The translations under genes were made by a program, and so were the position numbers. A stretch of DNA of 64,000 bases from Lewinellaceae bacterium (GTDB lineage: Bacteria > Bacteroidota > Bacteroidia > Chitinophagales > Saprospiraceae), in the NCBI GenBank assembly GCA_016716135.1, contig JADJWX010000002.1:558001-622000 (forward strand), in the 5' to 3' direction. This document shows, one piece after another, positions 45,746-54,930 of this stretch; the stretch's first letter is position 1, and each line of letters starts with the position of its first letter. Under the pieces are notes generated by a model. It did not search any database, was not told the origin of the DNA, and worked only from the letters and a program-made list of their open reading frames with translations.

Positions 45746-46360
45746 ATGGCTCGTTATACAGGACCAACCACCAAGAAAGCCCGTTCATTCGGCGAACCGA
45801 TTTACGGGTACGATAAATATTTTGAACGCCGGAAATACCAGCCCGGCCAACATGGCTTGTCGAAGCGCAGAAAACAAAAATCTGATTATGCGCTTCAGCT
45901 TGCTGAAAAGCAAAAAGCCAAATACACCTATGGTGTGTTGGAGCGTCAGTTCCGCCGTACTTTCCATAATGCCACCCGCCGGCATGGCGTAACCGGTGAA
46001 GTGTTGCTTCAATTGCTTGAAGCACGTTTAGACAACACGGTTTTTCGCCTGGGGATTTCCCCTACCCGCAACGGTGCCCGCCAATTGGTGTGCCACCGAC
46101 ACATTACCGTAAACGGGCATGTCGTAAATATTGCATCATACACCTTGAAACCGGGCGATATTGTTGCAGTGCGCAGCAAATCCAAAGGCCTGGAGGTGAT
46201 TACCACTCATGTTGGTGCAAAAACAAGCGACGTACGAAAATTTGGCTGGCTGGAGTGGAACCCTGATAAAATGCAGGGAACATTCCTTTCCTACCCGCAG
46301 CGCGACCAAATACCGGAAAACATCAACGAACAGTTAATCGTCGAATTGTATTCCAAATAA
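45746..46360 (+). CDS. rpsD: 30S ribosomal protein S4
   Basis: 204 residues. ARYTGPTTKKARSFGEPIYG, YGVLERQFRRTFHNATRRHG, and the S4 domain LLEARLDNTVFRLGISPTRN then QLVCHRHITVNGHVVNI. Zinc cysteines are absent. The spacer before it shares TTGACCACATTTATAT with the rpsS-rplV spacer. Confidence 0.97.
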   Translation: MARYTGPTTKKARSFGEPIYGYDKYFERRKYQPGQHGLSKRRKQKSDYALQLAEKQKAKYTYGVLERQFRRTFHNATRRHGVTGEVLLQLLEARLDNTVFRLGISPTRNGARQLVCHRHITVNGHVVNIASYTLKPGDIVAVRSKSKGLEVITTHVGAKTSDVRKFGWLEWNPDKMQGTFLSYPQRDQIPENINEQLIVELYSK

Positions 46361-46522
46361 TAAAGCGCTCAGAAAAACGGTTGGCCTTCGGATTCGAAAG
46401 CCAACCATTTTCGCGTTTATACCAGGTGCATTTAATCGATTTTTTTCCGCCGGTTTTGCCCTGACCTGTTAAAACCCTCAAACTGAAGTATTCCTTTCCA
46501 CATACCATTCCAGCATACAAAT

Positions 46523-47521
46523 ATGAGTATACTCTCTTTCCAGAAACCCGACAAAATCCTGCTTCAAAAGGCTACCGACTTTGAAGGCACGTTTGAATTC
46601 AAACCGCTTGAACCCGGTTTTGGCCAAACGATCGGCAACTCCCTGCGCAGGGTGTTGCTTTCCTCACTCGATGGCTATGCGATCAGCGCCGTACGTATTG
46701 GCGGTGTTGATCATGAATTTGCAACCATTAAGGGCGTCGTGGAAGATGTGGTTGATATCGTGCTGAACATCAAACAGGTGCGTTTGCGCCCGACAGAACA
46801 GGACGATAAAGCGCAACCGGAGAAAATTTACCTCACCTTCAGTGGGCGCGAAGAGTTTCGCGCCGGCGATATTGAGGAGTTTACCAACGTGTTCAAAGTA
46901 ATGAACCCGGACTTGCTCATTTGCCGCATGGAGCCTTCGGTAACTCTGGAACTTGAACTGACCATTTCCCGCGGTCGCGGCTATCAACCCGCAGACGACG
47001 GTGCTCCAAAAGATGCTGTCATTGGCGTCATCCCAATCGATGCCATTTACACACCGATCAAAAACGTAGCTTACAAAGTGGAAAACACCCGCGTAGGGCA
47101 GCGTACGGACTATGAAAAACTGACGATCGACGTAAAAACCGACGGGACTATCCACCCGGAAGAGGCCATCCGCGAAGCCAGCCGTATCCTGATCCAGCAC
47201 CTGATGCTGATCACCGACGACAACATCACGTTCGATACACCGGCAAGCCGCGAAGAAAATGTGGTTGATGAACACATCCTCCACATGCGCAAACTGTTGA
47301 AAACATCGCTCGAAGACCTCGATCTCAGCGTGCGTGCTTACAACTGCCTGAAAGCCGCCAAAATCAACACGCTGGCCGAACTGGTCAAGTATGATACCCA
47401 CGAACTGCTCAAATTCCGCAACTTCGGCAAGAAGTCGCTTGTCGAAATTGAAGAACTTTTGCAAGACAAAGGGCTGACCTTTGGCATGGATCTGACGAAG
47501 TACAAATTAGACGAAGAGTAA
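46523..47521 (+). CDS. rpoA: RNA polymerase alpha subunit
   Basis: 332 residues. N-terminal dimerisation domain: FEFKPLEPGFGQTIGNSLRR and VLLSSLDGYAISAVRIGGVD, with EFATIKGVVEDVVDIVLNIK. C-terminal domain: LDLSVRAYNCLKAAKINTLA, ELLKFRNFGKKSLVEIEELL. In its usual place between rpsD and rplQ. The 162-bp spacer before it has no recognised gene. Confidence 0.98.
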   Translation: MSILSFQKPDKILLQKATDFEGTFEFKPLEPGFGQTIGNSLRRVLLSSLDGYAISAVRIGGVDHEFATIKGVVEDVVDIVLNIKQVRLRPTEQDDKAQPEKIYLTFSGREEFRAGDIEEFTNVFKVMNPDLLICRMEPSVTLELELTISRGRGYQPADDGAPKDAVIGVIPIDAIYTPIKNVAYKVENTRVGQRTDYEKLTIDVKTDGTIHPEEAIREASRILIQHLMLITDDNITFDTPASREENVVDEHILHMRKLLKTSLEDLDLSVRAYNCLKAAKINTLAELVKYDTHELLKFRNFGKKSLVEIEELLQDKGLTFGMDLTKYKLDEE

Positions 47522-47531
47522 TATTACACCG

Positions 47532-47563
47532 GATCAGGCGTGATAACCTTATCACGCCTGATC
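47532..47563. terminator. Perfect 15-bp hairpin between rpoA and rplQ
   Basis: GATCAGGCGTGATAA / TTATCACGCCTGATC with a 2-nt loop starts 10 bp after the rpoA stop and is followed by TATTTTC. It could end or attenuate transcription, or protect the 3' end of a processed rpoA message. rplQ follows 101 bp later, with TACCTTTT (47656-47663) as a poor -7 box. Confidence 0.6.
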
Positions 47564-47664
47564 TATTTTCATCCATATTTTTAACAAGTGTAGTAACCGT
47601 AGAGCAGAATGATGCCGTTTTCTTCTAGCCCCGGTGCTGCCACCTAAATCAGGTACCTTTTATC

Positions 47665-48336
47665 ATGCGTCACGGAGACAAGATTAACAACCTGGGACGG
47701 ACTGCCTCCCACCGCCGCGCAATGCTAGCAAACATGGCCATTGCGCTGATTGAACACAAACGCATTACCACTACCCTGGCAAAAGCCAAAGCCTTGCGGC
47801 GCTACATCGAGCCGCTAATCACTAAAGCCAAGAATAACACGACCCACTCCCGCCGTGTAGTTTTCAGCTATCTTCAGAATAAGGAAGCCATTAAAGAACT
47901 TTTCAGCACGGTAGCCGATAAAATCGGTGACCGTCCGGGTGGTTATGTTCGCGTCATCAAACTCGGCTTTCGCCGGGGCGACGGCGCCGAAACGGCCATG
48001 ATTGAGTTTGTAGACTTTAACGAAGTGTACAACCCGAACGCCGGCAAGGAGAAAAAGACCAAACGGACACGCCGCGGCGGCTCGAAAAAAACGACCGATG
48101 AAGGCGCTGAAAGTGTAGCCGCAGTTGCTACTGAAGCACCGGCAGCGGAAGTCGTTGAAGAAACCATTGAAGATGTCGTTGAAGAGGTGACAACCCAAGT
48201 TGAAGATGTGACTGAAGAAGTGGTCGCAGCAGCCGACGAAGTGGTTGAGGAGGTAATCGAAGAAGTATCAGACACTCCGGCAGCGGAAGAAACCGCTCCA
48301 GAAGCGTCGGAAGAAGAAGACAAGAAAGACGCCTAA
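47665..48336 (+). CDS. rplQ: 50S ribosomal protein L17 with long acidic tail
   Basis: 223 residues against the usual 115-160. The conserved part RHGDKINNLGRTASHRRAML, IEHKRITTTLAKAKALRRYI, RPGGYVRVIKLGFRRGDGAE and AMIEFVDFNEVYN ends near residue 128. A basic KEKKTKRTRRGGSKK link leads into an Ala/Val/Glu/Asp tail of about 75 residues (EVVEETIEDVVEEVTTQVED and similar). The tail is strongly acidic and of low complexity. Confidence 0.96.
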   Translation: MRHGDKINNLGRTASHRRAMLANMAIALIEHKRITTTLAKAKALRRYIEPLITKAKNNTTHSRRVVFSYLQNKEAIKELFSTVADKIGDRPGGYVRVIKLGFRRGDGAETAMIEFVDFNEVYNPNAGKEKKTKRTRRGGSKKTTDEGAESVAAVATEAPAAEVVEETIEDVVEEVTTQVEDVTEEVVAAADEVVEEVIEEVSDTPAAEETAPEASEEEDKKDA

Positions 48337-48368
48337 ACTGGCCTGTAAGTACCTAAAACCTTTTAAGA

Positions 48369-48399
48369 GGCGATACCCGTTTTGGGTGTCGCCTTTTTT
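48369..48399 (+). terminator. Rho-independent terminator of the ribosomal cluster
   Basis: GGCGATACCC / GGGTGTCGCC stem (one G-T pair) with a CGTTTT-type loop, followed by TTTTTTG, 32 bp after the rplQ stop. Confidence 0.85.
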
Positions 48400-48838
48400 G
48401 TTTTTGGAAAAAGCTGAAAATGTGTAGAAGGTTTTTTTACAACCAAGCGCATCCCGGTTATAGTTGATCTCTTTTAATCCCGAAGTGAAAATTGATCAAA
48501 CGTGCTTCTTATTGTTAAACCGTTCCTGTGCCACGCAAATTACTTTTTTATGGCTTCAGGTGTTATTTTATCTGCACAATGGCGCCGGTCTTTCTGAGGA
48601 ATCGCTTCCGCAAGCCAATTTTTTCGGCACAGGTTCCCTTTCGGCCGGTTGTAAAAATACGCCTGCCAGTTAGCACCGCACAGACTTACCTGCTCCGCCA
48701 AACGGGAGCACGGACCATTTTTCTATTGGAAAACACTTGAAATTCGTAGGAGCGCAGCGTTTCGGCAGCCCATAGTTTTGCCAGACTTCAATCATGAAGC
48801 AATTCCACTTTCATTTTTCAAAGTTAAAACGCTGTATT
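48400..48838. other. Gene-poor spacer after the ribosomal cluster
   Basis: About 440 bp without a convincing gene; the open frames here are short, lack family features and overlap each other. TAGTTTTG at 48773-48780 fits the -7 promoter box and lies 58 nt before the next start, but no -33 box stands at the expected spacing. Confidence 0.5.
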
Positions 48839-49453
48839 ATGAACACAAATCTGAGTCTCCGGCTACTTTGTTTTTTAGCCATTTTACTGATGCACCCCTT
48901 AGGTGGGGTTGCCCAAGTTTCAGTGTACCCAATCGGTTGCTCTAATCTGAAGGCCAGCTTGGAATCAAGTCTTTCCGGCGAAAGAAATTCCTATACCCTG
49001 GAGGTATTGAAATCCGAGGGGCGTTGGATGTCGTTGCATAAAAAACATACGGACCAACTTGTTTCCGAGTTTGCAAACCTGGATAAAGGTATTTACCGCG
49101 TAAAGGTAGTTGCGTCAGACATCAATAGTCGAAGTCTGTTGATATCCGACCCGATCGCAATAGGAGGCTGCCCGTTTGGTCCGGGCAACACCACTGCGGA
49201 AAGGGTAATAAACCTTCGCCCGAATCCAGCCTCGTCGACACTTGAAATACAAATTCTGCCCACACTGCAAGCTGATGATCTCCCCGTTACCCTGGAAATA
49301 ATTGATGGTTTGGGCCATACGGTAGAAACCTTGAAACTAAGCAATGCCAATACCAATGTTTCCATAGCACACCTGCCTGTGGGTATCTATTTCGCTACTA
49401 TAAAAAACAATACAAAACTAGCTGGAATTGAAAAGTTAGTGGTTAAACGATAA
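48839..49453 (+). CDS. Small T9SS-sorted secreted protein
   Basis: 204 residues from the ATG at 48839, chosen because it begins a signal peptide (NTNLSLRLLCFLAILLMHPL, GGVAQ). The middle part (VSVYPIGCSNLKASLES, SYTLEVLKSEGRW) is unfamiliar. The C-terminal 80 residues form a type A sorting domain: NLRPNPASSTLEIQILP, VTLEIIDGLGHTVETLKL, LPVGIYFATIKNN, EKLVVKR. Its first mature words, VSVYPIGC, resemble ITIYPCGG of the next gene, and both share the spacing of a short gap (52 bp), so they may be expressed together. Function unknown. Confidence 0.8.
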   Translation: MNTNLSLRLLCFLAILLMHPLGGVAQVSVYPIGCSNLKASLESSLSGERNSYTLEVLKSEGRWMSLHKKHTDQLVSEFANLDKGIYRVKVVASDINSRSLLISDPIAIGGCPFGPGNTTAERVINLRPNPASSTLEIQILPTLQADDLPVTLEIIDGLGHTVETLKLSNANTNVSIAHLPVGIYFATIKNNTKLAGIEKLVVKR

Positions 49454-49505
49454 GCCGCAAGATGAGCGGTTACCTAAATATATAACAGACTAAAAAATCT
49501 AAATC

Positions 49506-52500
49506 ATGATACCGAATAAACATTTTCTCCTCCCGATATTATTTCTGATTTGGGGCAGCCAAATCGGCAACGCCCAAATCACCATCTACCCTTGTGGCGG
49601 ATTAACACAACTACAAATTAACGAAGTGCCCAATCTGGCGCTGGGCAAAATGACAAGTCAGTCCAGCCACTACTATGTGGATGGTGGCTTTTCCACCATC
49701 GCTGTAGATGGCAACAGCAGCACTTTAGCCGGGCTCAGCCCGGAAGCAACTTCCCGGACGAACTATGAAGTGGAGCCCTGGTGGGATGTCGATTTGGGCA
49801 ACTCCAGTTTTATCCGGGGTGTTACTATTGATTACCCTGCCGCAGCTTACCCGCAAGGACTGCGTAATTTTTACATTCTGCTTTCTGATATTCCTTTTCG
49901 AGACAATTCCTTAAACGATGCCATCGCTGCCGATCATGTTACGCATATTTATGTGGCAACCCCGGTTTCATCCGGACAGGAAGTGCAGACCTACTACCAA
50001 AAAGCAAGATATGTCCGGATTCATTTAGCCGACCATGGGGCCGTTTCTTTTGCGGAAGTTAGAATACCCGGTGGACCGGGGGGGGCGGCAGAAATTTGTA
50101 ACAACGGCATTGATGATGACTTTGATTGTAAAACCGATTGTGAGGATCCGGAATGCGGACCAGTCATCTGGGCTGTGAATAAACAGGATCCAACCTGCAA
50201 TATTTGCCCCGACGGATGGATTGAAATAAAAGCCTATGGCGACAATTTGCAATATAGCATAGATGGCGGCCAGAGTTTTTACCCCTGCCATCCGGTCAAT
50301 CAGCCCAATTGGTGCGGATTTGACCAATTGCCTGTTGGTAATTATAATGTAGCGGTAACGAACGGGGTTTGTACAACATTATGGCGGGGTAATCCGGTGC
50401 GGTTGCGGGCTCCTCAGGGTGCTCCCGGCAATGATCTATGCCATAACAGCGGCTTTGAAGATGGTGATGGGGCACATTGGAGTGGAACATACGGTAATAA
50501 CCAAAATGGCAATTATGTGATTAATGTACCGAATGCACCGGTGACCTCAAGTCCTGATGATGGCTTTCAAATTGTTTCGTCCGGTTGGGTGGATCCTAAA
50601 ATTGGCCTGACTATTAATGCGCCTATCGGTACGTACTTTGGCAGAGTTGGTTACCCTGTATCCGTTGCCAATCGTACCGCTTCCAGTTTGAGATATTGTT
50701 TGACCGTTGATGCGACCAACGTCAATAACCAGTTCTATTATTACCTGGTTTTTGAAGATGGCGAAGGGGTCCCGAACCATGTCACCAATCCATTCTTCGA
50801 ATGGCGGATTCTGGACAATAACGGGGTCGTTCTTCAAACTTTAGGCCGGTATACTGCGGACATCAATAGCCCATTTTTTACGCATGCAACTAATGACCCC
50901 CATATTTTATACAAAGAGTGGTCCTGCGAGGATCTTAATTTACAAGCCTATATGGGCCAAAATATTTGCATTGAGTTTATCGGCGCTCGCTGTGACCCTG
51001 GCGGACACTTTGGGTATGCATATATCGATGGGCTTTGTGCTGAAAACCCCGGGCCGTATGCAGAGCTGGAAACGGAGTCCGATATTTATTGCATTGGAAA
51101 CGAAGTGGATATTAAAATTGAAAATGAAGAGCGCTTCAATTACCACAGGATTGAACTTTCCCGGGTTGACGCAAACGGTAATCTGGTTGGAACAACCACG
51201 CTCTCGGAACAATTGGGATTTCATATTCCAGACCTGAAGGATATTATTGGCCTGTATGAAGCAGCAAACCCCAATTACACTTTTGATTGTGAAGATGATT
51301 GGCGGATAAAACTTACACTTAGGAATGCTTGCCACGAAGTATTTGAAGTAGAAAAAAATATAGATTTTGTATGTGTTGAATACATCTTTGAGTATAAAGA
51401 TATAATTGCTTGCCTGGGCAATCTTCAGGATATCCCAATGCAAGGCACCACGGATTGCACGGGTTGCAATAATTATCAATGGAGTATCCTGGTAGACCCG
51501 AATACCAATTCCAACTCTGTCGGTACTTATTTGGATAACCCTAATGCTCCTTATCCGTTAATTAAGTTTTCAACCAATATTTATGCCTTAGGGCCAACAT
51601 ATCAGGTGCGAGCGACTTCACCGGAAGGTTGTGTATTAATAGAAACGGTGAACACTACCAGTTTGCCAGACTTTTCGGCGCAGATGCAGGTTACGCTCAA
51701 TCAGGAGCCCAAGGATGTCTGCACATTTGCTGCAGAAACCACAATCACTTTTTCATCGCCGATTAACAGTGACCTTCTTGATGTGATTTTTTATATCAGG
51801 TCGGATTATGGGCAGCCTACCCCTCCAGGGGTAGTGGAAGAAAAATTTGATGCCATTATGGTGTCGGCACCGGGAACCAATAACACGCATGTATTCAGAC
51901 CTGATATTGACCACCTGTTGAGGGGGTTTGATCATCAAATTCGGGTAGTAATCAGACCAAAAGGATATGAATTGCCGGATGTTGCTATTATCGGAGCATG
52001 TTCGCATTCCGTTACCCTGAACAGAACTTCAGACAGCCCGTTCTTTGGTATGGTAGGCGTATTTATTCCAAATGCCTTTTCTCCGCTCAATCCACAATCT
52101 TCCCAACTTTATTTCCCCTCTTTTGAAATTGTAAACGGGCCTGTGGTGATCTATCCCAATACAATTTATGAAGCCTGGATGAGTGTTTGGGACCGGGCTA
52201 GCGGCGGGCTGGTCCATGAAGCGCATGTTGTAAGTACGAATAACCAACCGATCAACCCGGTGGACTTGGCCTGGGATGGAAAATGGAATGGCCAATGGGT
52301 TGCTAATGGTGAATACGATGTCTTGGTAGACTATCAAAGCTGCCAGGTTGCGCCTACGGAATGTTTCGCGGATCAGGAAATCATTGGGCCAAAACTGGGT
52401 TTTGGCGATGTCGGAAACGGAGCTGGAATCAAGCCGTACCATTTCTGGGGGCTAACTGGTAATCCGTGTACTCCCGACCCCTTGATATGTTCCCCCCCTT

Positions 52501-52592
52501 CAAGTGTAAAAAATTACAACAAGTGTCATATGTTTCATTGTAGTGATAATACGGACTGCCACCACATTCAGGTGGTTAAAGTCGCCAATTGA
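49506..52592 (+). CDS. Large surface protein with discoidin/fucolectin-like domain
   Basis: 1028 residues. Signal peptide (IPNKHFLLPILFLIWGSQIG, NAQ); galactose-binding-like (F5/8 type C, fucolectin-type) domain at about 40-195 (NLALGKMTSQSSHYYVDGGF, WWDVDLGNSSFIRGVTID, KARYVRIHLADHGAVSFAEV); an Asp/Cys-rich link (EICNNGIDDDFDCKTDCEDP), common in Bacteroidota surface proteins; a SprB-like repeat (GWIEIKAYGDNLQYSIDGGQ); jelly-roll-like regions; and a C-terminal part with GVFIPNAFSPLNPQSSQLYF, like the start of type B sorting domains, extended by a Cys-rich end (CHMFHCSDNTDCHHIQVV). It probably binds glycans on surfaces or particles; the ligand is unknown. The downstream gene starts 80 bp later. 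Confidence 0.78.
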   Translation: MIPNKHFLLPILFLIWGSQIGNAQITIYPCGGLTQLQINEVPNLALGKMTSQSSHYYVDGGFSTIAVDGNSSTLAGLSPEATSRTNYEVEPWWDVDLGNSSFIRGVTIDYPAAAYPQGLRNFYILLSDIPFRDNSLNDAIAADHVTHIYVATPVSSGQEVQTYYQKARYVRIHLADHGAVSFAEVRIPGGPGGAAEICNNGIDDDFDCKTDCEDPECGPVIWAVNKQDPTCNICPDGWIEIKAYGDNLQYSIDGGQSFYPCHPVNQPNWCGFDQLPVGNYNVAVTNGVCTTLWRGNPVRLRAPQGAPGNDLCHNSGFEDGDGAHWSGTYGNNQNGNYVINVPNAPVTSSPDDGFQIVSSGWVDPKIGLTINAPIGTYFGRVGYPVSVANRTASSLRYCLTVDATNVNNQFYYYLVFEDGEGVPNHVTNPFFEWRILDNNGVVLQTLGRYTADINSPFFTHATNDPHILYKEWSCEDLNLQAYMGQNICIEFIGARCDPGGHFGYAYIDGLCAENPGPYAELETESDIYCIGNEVDIKIENEERFNYHRIELSRVDANGNLVGTTTLSEQLGFHIPDLKDIIGLYEAANPNYTFDCEDDWRIKLTLRNACHEVFEVEKNIDFVCVEYIFEYKDIIACLGNLQDIPMQGTTDCTGCNNYQWSILVDPNTNSNSVGTYLDNPNAPYPLIKFSTNIYALGPTYQVRATSPEGCVLIETVNTTSLPDFSAQMQVTLNQEPKDVCTFAAETTITFSSPINSDLLDVIFYIRSDYGQPTPPGVVEEKFDAIMVSAPGTNNTHVFRPDIDHLLRGFDHQIRVVIRPKGYELPDVAIIGACSHSVTLNRTSDSPFFGMVGVFIPNAFSPLNPQSSQLYFPSFEIVNGPVVIYPNTIYEAWMSVWDRASGGLVHEAHVVSTNNQPINPVDLAWDGKWNGQWVANGEYDVLVDYQSCQVAPTECFADQEIIGPKLGFGDVGNGAGIKPYHFWGLTGNPCTPDPLICSPPSSVKNYNKCHMFHCSDNTDCHHIQVVKVAN

Positions 52593-52672
52593 TAAATAAT
52601 TTGAAGAGAAATTTCATCCGTGCAAGCCGGATGGAATTTCTCTTTGCTTCAGGCTCTTTTCAATACGCAAAA

Positions 52673-53476
52673 ATGTATCGAAACCTATTCATTTATACGC
52701 TTTTGTTACTTGTGTGCACACATGTACGTGCTCAACCAACCCGTCAGCAGAAACATGAAATTCAGTTTTTTTATGCTCCGGGCCTGAGTAAAACCTATTT
52801 TGATAGGTCGATAGCAAATAGCCATTTTGGTTTTGGAGTGGAATTTTATGAAACGGCAAAACCACGCAGGCCGGTGCCAGGCTATTCCTATGGCATCTTA
52901 TATGCAAGAAAAGTTTCTAAACGTGCGAAAATATATTTTGGCATGAAGCGAAATTTGGTAGGTCAAGCATCGCCAGTGGCATACAATTTTAGAGGTATTA
53001 TTCCTCTGGATACACTCCCCGGTTATGGCGGTTTGAAATACCAGATCTTAATGTGGTCTTATTCATTTTCTATCGGATATCAAAAGAAACTCTTTCAAAA
53101 TGATTGTTTTGAATTTGCGCTTGGAGCCGGAACAGGCATTGATTTTTATGATAAAGCTATTTTTAAAGACTATATCGTTCAACGGGAAAATGGGACCACA
53201 AGGCCAGGTTGTTGTATCGGCTACTATTATAAATCTTCTACGTTCCAAAAAATTCACGATTTCTTTTATCCCATAAAAAAGGGAATTTATCGTGCAGAGG
53301 TCGCAGTGCTTGGAGAAGGTAAAGTGTTGCTACCGCATGGGCTGTATTTGTGTGCCCGACCGGAGTTCAGATTTCTGACCAACCTGATCGGCGCCTCTTC
53401 AGAATTAGAACCACTGGTTCCACAAGGACTGATTTGGAGTTTAAATCTAAATCTTGGATTAGGCCTCCATTTTTAA
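52673..53476 (+). CDS. Predicted outer-membrane beta-barrel protein
   Basis: 267 residues from the ATG at 52673, which starts a signal peptide (YRNLFIYTLLLLVCTHVRAQ). The body has alternating aromatic strands (YSYGILYARKVSKRAKIYFG, ILMWSYSFSIGYQKKLFQ, FEFALGAGTGIDFYDKA) and ends LNLNLGLGLHF, with a terminal Phe as in outer-membrane barrels. No family was recognised. Located 13 bp before another barrel-like gene and after two surface-protein genes; these four may form a unit. GC content appears lower here than in the ribosomal region. Confidence 0.65.
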   Translation: MYRNLFIYTLLLLVCTHVRAQPTRQQKHEIQFFYAPGLSKTYFDRSIANSHFGFGVEFYETAKPRRPVPGYSYGILYARKVSKRAKIYFGMKRNLVGQASPVAYNFRGIIPLDTLPGYGGLKYQILMWSYSFSIGYQKKLFQNDCFEFALGAGTGIDFYDKAIFKDYIVQRENGTTRPGCCIGYYYKSSTFQKIHDFFYPIKKGIYRAEVAVLGEGKVLLPHGLYLCARPEFRFLTNLIGASSELEPLVPQGLIWSLNLNLGLGLHF

Positions 53477-53489
53477 AAAAAAAGTCTAT

Positions 53490-54137
53490 ATGCGCGACAC
53501 TCTCTCTATTTGTTTGCTTCTCTATTGTGCCACGGTATGCGCTCAGCCGAAATTTGGTATCCGTACTGCACTTTCCGGCGCCTATGCAAAAATGGGCTCC
53601 AATATTGATAACAGCTTTATTCGCACAGGCTTGTTGACTGGCGGCTCGCTGACCTTTGTTGCAAGTGATATTTTTAGCATCCCTGGTTTGGAAACAGGCC
53701 TTATTTATACGTTGGATGGACACCGATATACTATACATAACTTTTTCACGGAAAAGTCGGTGTCTGCACGATTGATTAAACATAATATAGGTCTGATAGC
53801 ATTCTATAAAACCGATTTGTTCCCTGAAAGGGATTCTAAGCAACGTAAAACGAAACTTTATATAAAACCCGGTGCCTGGTTCGATTATAATTTCAAGGCA
53901 ACATTTAAATTCCATAAAGACCCCGCATCGTCTGAAATACAACGTGCCAAACCCATGAATTGGGGTGCCGTTCTTTGTATTGAATTACTGAAGTACAAAT
54001 CCAAAAAGCGCAAAAAACCTTTTCAGATAGATTTCCGGTATTATTATGGAATAATGAACCTGTCAAAAGAATCCCGCGCTAAATGGTATTCCAGAAAGTT
54101 TGAGGCCGGGATTAGCTTCCCGTTCAATATCAGATAG
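53490..54137 (+). CDS. PorT-like outer-membrane beta-barrel protein
   Basis: 215 residues with signal peptide (RDTLSICLLLYCATVCAQ) and barrel-like strands: KFGIRTALSGAYAKM, GLLTGGSLTFVASDIFSIPG, LETGLIYTLDGHRY, and a final KFEAGISFPFNIR. The pattern fits the outer-membrane barrel family called PorT or beta-barrel 2 in Bacteroidota. Whether it is part of a secretion system or simply structural is not clear. Confidence 0.65.
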   Translation: MRDTLSICLLLYCATVCAQPKFGIRTALSGAYAKMGSNIDNSFIRTGLLTGGSLTFVASDIFSIPGLETGLIYTLDGHRYTIHNFFTEKSVSARLIKHNIGLIAFYKTDLFPERDSKQRKTKLYIKPGAWFDYNFKATFKFHKDPASSEIQRAKPMNWGAVLCIELLKYKSKKRKKPFQIDFRYYYGIMNLSKESRAKWYSRKFEAGISFPFNIR

Positions 54138-54220
54138 TCGTACGGCTGACTCCGGGAAACATAAGTTCAAATCCGGATGATCTCTTTTCAAAACTATTTT
54201 TTAAAACAAAAAAACAACCT

Positions 54221-54418
54221 ATGAAACAGTTCAAACCACGTTTTCAATTTGCGGAAGAACTGGGTATGTCTTATGCAACCTTCCGCAGGCGCTTAATTGA
54301 ATTGGGAATAGAAATTCCAAGTGGCTTATTAAGCCCTAAAACGCAAAAAATTGTTCTGGATGCCTTTGGTTGCGGTGATTTTCAGACAATTAAAAACGCG
54401 GAATTTCAGCCTGATTGA
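54221..54418 (+). CDS. Small helix-turn-helix-like protein
   Basis: 65 residues: FAEELGMSYATFRRRLIELG, IEIPSGLLSPKTQKIVLDAF. The segment EELGMSYATFRRRLIELGI reads like a helix-turn-helix in which SYATFRRRL is the recognition helix. Similar small proteins occur next to surface-protein genes in Bacteroidota, without known function. The gene ends at the edge of four TTGATC repeats (54421-54456), which could be its own binding sites; that is a guess. Confidence 0.6.
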   Translation: MKQFKPRFQFAEELGMSYATFRRRLIELGIEIPSGLLSPKTQKIVLDAFGCGDFQTIKNAEFQPD

Positions 54419-54420
54419 TG

Positions 54421-54456
54421 TTGATCTATTTTGATCGGTTTTGATCGAATTTGATC
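54421..54456. repeat. Four TTGATC iterons with exact 10-bp period
   Basis: TTGATC starts at 54421, 54431, 54441 and 54451, each followed by a 4-nt variable part, so the repeats face the same side of the helix. They lie 2 bp after the small HTH-like gene and 110 bp before the next start. TAATTTAG (54481-54488) downstream is close to a -7 box. Confidence 0.75.
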
Positions 54457-54565
54457 AACGGCGTTCTCCAAAAATCACTATAATTTAGCAGTGTAAACGT
54501 TTGCGACGGCAGGCAACCCCGACCCTGCCGGTTACCAAGGGGATCATTCAATATAATTTCAAAAA

Positions 54566-54829
54566 ATGAAACGCTCTTTTTTCTTGCTCGCTTTTGTATG
54601 CCTCGGCTTCATGGGTTTTGCCGCCCAGCCTGTTGTCAATGAAAATGCACCTAAAACTATTACCGAAACAGGCAATGAAGGCCCGGAAGTTCGAATCAGG
54701 GTACTCATAGCTGATGGTGCGCTTGGTGTCCAGCTTGTAGATGATGGTAAACCCTGCATTACTGTTGAAGTCACTATTTTAAATGGCTCCTCCGTCAGTT
54801 ATAACAACACATTTTCCGACTGCCCATAA
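54566..54829 (+). CDS. Small secreted protein of unknown function
   Basis: 87 residues. A signal peptide (KRSFFLLAFVCLGFMGFAAQ) is followed by about 65 residues with no recognised domain (VRIRVLIADGALGVQLVDDG, ITVEVTILNGSSVSYNNTFS, DCP). It has two Cys in the mature part. A GC-rich inverted repeat (GGCAGG...CCTGCC) lies at about 54512-54530 upstream. Confidence 0.55.
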   Translation: MKRSFFLLAFVCLGFMGFAAQPVVNENAPKTITETGNEGPEVRIRVLIADGALGVQLVDDGKPCITVEVTILNGSSVSYNNTFSDCP

Positions 54830-54930
54830 TTTCATTGTATAGCTGTATTCTATTCCTGTCGACTGTATTCTTACAAGTCGACAGGAATTTATTATGATGA
54901 CTTCTATTAACTCAGAAAATTAAAATAGTT

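Noticed and set aside
48528..48740. Short open frames between rplQ and the next T9SS gene
   Set aside because: Two overlapping frames of about 70 codons without signal, motif or start context; treated as noncoding.
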